Source of the DNA: Phymatolithon calcareum
Taxonomy: Eukaryota > Rhodophyta > Florideophyceae > Hapalidiales
Direction of reading: 5' to 3'
DNA length: 64,000 nt
Assembly (NCBI GenBank): GCA_977006965.1
Contig: OZ345352.1
Span: 3,534,001 to 3,598,000, forward strand
Shown: piece by piece, positions 62,692 through 64,000 of the stretch
How the letters are laid out: the number at the start of each line of letters is the position of its first letter
How positions within the stretch are numbered: position 1 is the stretch's first letter
Notes under the pieces: generated by a model
Told to the model about the DNA's origin: nothing
The model's database searches: none
The model's input: the letters and a program-made list of their open reading frames with translations, nothing else
Position numbers and translations under genes: made by a program

Positions 62692-64000
62692 TTAGGACTT
62701 CATTCTTAATAGTCCCATATCTTCTGCGAACTTTGACAGCCTAATGCGATCTAACGGCTTAGTTAACGCGTCGGCTACCATCAGATCAGTTTGGCAATAT
62801 CTGATTTCCACCTTTCCAGATGCAACCACATCTCGAACATAATGGTAGTTGATGTCAATGTGCTTGTTGCGCTGCGTGACAGCCCTGTTTTGTCCCACTG
62901 ATATCGCACTTTGACTGTCGCTATATAGTAGCATGCGCTGGGGTTCAGACTGTCCGAGAATTTCCGATATGAGACGTGAAAGCCAGACTGCTTCCTTCGC
63001 AGCTACACACGAAGCGATGTATTCTGCTTCACATGTGGAAGTCGCAACGATTGTTTGCTTCTTCGACTTCCAGCTTATGGCTCCCCCTGCGAGAAGGAAC
63101 ACATATCTACTTGTAGACCGCCGAGTCATCTTGCATCCAGCCCAGTCTGAGTCGCTGTAACCGATTGGAGTTAGACTACTGTTTGAACCAAACAGTAATC
63201 CGTAGTCCTGAGTCCCCGCAAAATATCGGAGAACGCGCTTGACAGCCGTCCAGTGTGACTTCAAAGGGTTTTCAAAGAACGATGAGAGCTTCCGGACGGC
63301 ATCGGAGATATCAGGACGAGTGCCCACTATAAGGTACATAAGACTTCCGATGGCCGGTCGATACGGGACTTCATCAGACACTGGTTCCGAGATATCGAGT
63401 TCTTCATTTGGGCTCGACTTCTTGCAAGACTCCATAGGTGTAGGTGCCGGTTTTGAATGTTCCATGCCAAACCGCTTCAGGACTGTGTCAGAATATGTCG
63501 TTTGTGATAGATGTAAAGTACGACGATCCCGATCGCGACGAATTTCAAGCCCCAAGCACATCTTTGCATCTCCTAAGTCTTTCATCTCGAACCGCTGGTT
63601 AAGCTCCCCCTTGATCCACAAAATGGAGGAATTGTCGTTTCCGGCAATGAGCAAGTCGTCCACGTAGCGCGCAACGATCATAATGCTCTTGGACGTGTGA
63701 CGGACGTAGAGACAAGGGTCATTCGGACTGCTTGTAAATTCTAGCTCGGTTATTAGGAACGAGTCGATCTTCGCGTGCCATTGTCTCGGTGCTTGCTTCA
63801 ATCCGTAAAGTGCCTTCAGAAGTTTGCATACTAAGTCCGGGCGATTGGGGTCGCGAAATTAAGCAGGTACCTCCATGTAAATTTCTTCCTCAAGGTCTCC
63901 ATGTAAGAACGCGGTCACGACGTCCATCTGGTGCAACTGCAAGTCATGAACTGCAACTGTCGCAAGCAAGATACGAATCGAGGTGAACTTTACGACGGGG
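62692..64000 (-). pseudogene. copia element L RT-RNase H, 3' part, continues past the window edge
   Basis: The minus-strand frame runs in from the window end. It has [11 protein letters not shown] near 63,930, then EVPA followed by a TAA (63859-63861) in place of the Gly codon of PAGFRDP. After that it is open for more than 380 codons: LYGLKQAPRQWHAKID, YVDDLLIAGND (about 63,660), RPAIGSLMYLIVGTRPDISD. RNase H follows with YSDSDWAG, CEAEYIAS, YSDSQSA and VADALTK, ending at 62692. It differs at many positions from elements C, D and G (for example DLGDAKMCLGLEIRRDRDRR), so it is a separate subfamily. The single stop is the only lesion visible in this part. Confidence 0.88.

Noticed and set aside
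1-64000. CRISPR arrays, operons, bacterial promoters, tRNA or rRNA genes
   Set aside because: None found; the sequence is eukaryotic in character and the short palindromic repeats are LTR CACGTG boxes.

Overview
The window looks like nuclear DNA of a eukaryote with compact, apparently intronless genes set in retrotransposon-rich intergenic DNA. The combination of long single-exon genes, a secreted S41-type protease, a type II GT14 glycosyltransferase and dense Ty1/copia elements fits a red alga such as Chondrus. That assignment is inference; no rRNA, organelle or barcode sequence is present to prove it. || Left part (1-18,670): three host loci. These are a secreted S41-family protease on the minus strand (1232-3165) split by a -1 frameshift, an unrecognised secreted Cys-rich protein on the plus strand (9138-10631), and a Golgi-type GT14 glycosyltransferase on the minus strand (14205-15392). 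Between them lie a decayed LINE remnant, several very short 5'-truncated retroposed tails with visible target-site duplications, a 41-45 bp minisatellite, and long stretches where I see no gene. || Middle part (18,670-30,000): a long degenerate LINE on the minus strand (ORF1, endonuclease, reverse transcriptase). A 1,022-bp Mutator-like DNA transposon has inserted in its endonuclease frame, leaving a perfect 10-bp target-site duplication and a clean uninterrupted LINE reading frame on either side. An old copia element (23,799-27,587) abuts the LINE's upstream end. A second LINE 3' fragment and a pogo/Tigger-like MITE follow. || Right part (30,000-64,000): a nest of at least ten Ty1/copia elements or fragments in both orientations. 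LTRs are about 390-475 bp, begin TGTT and end CA. Most carry clusters of ACACGTGT, a TATATA box and a nearby AATAAA. The primer-binding site next to the LTRs, GGTTATGGGCCCAG or a close variant, is complementary to the anticodon stem-loop of eukaryotic initiator tRNA-Met, as in Drosophila copia (half-tRNA priming). Only one copy (51,355-55,422, 1,355 aa) keeps a complete Gag-PR-IN-RT-RH frame, and it has Asn in place of the motif A catalytic Asp. Every other copy also has a lesion: deletion, frameshift, stop or lost catalytic residue. A second copia lineage (56,992-58,569) is preceded by a truncated C2H2 zinc-finger reading frame, and a third, very divergent copia element lies at 47,933-50,329. 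The LTR flanks of paired elements mostly do not match, so the cluster has probably been rearranged by recombination between copies as well as by nested insertion.
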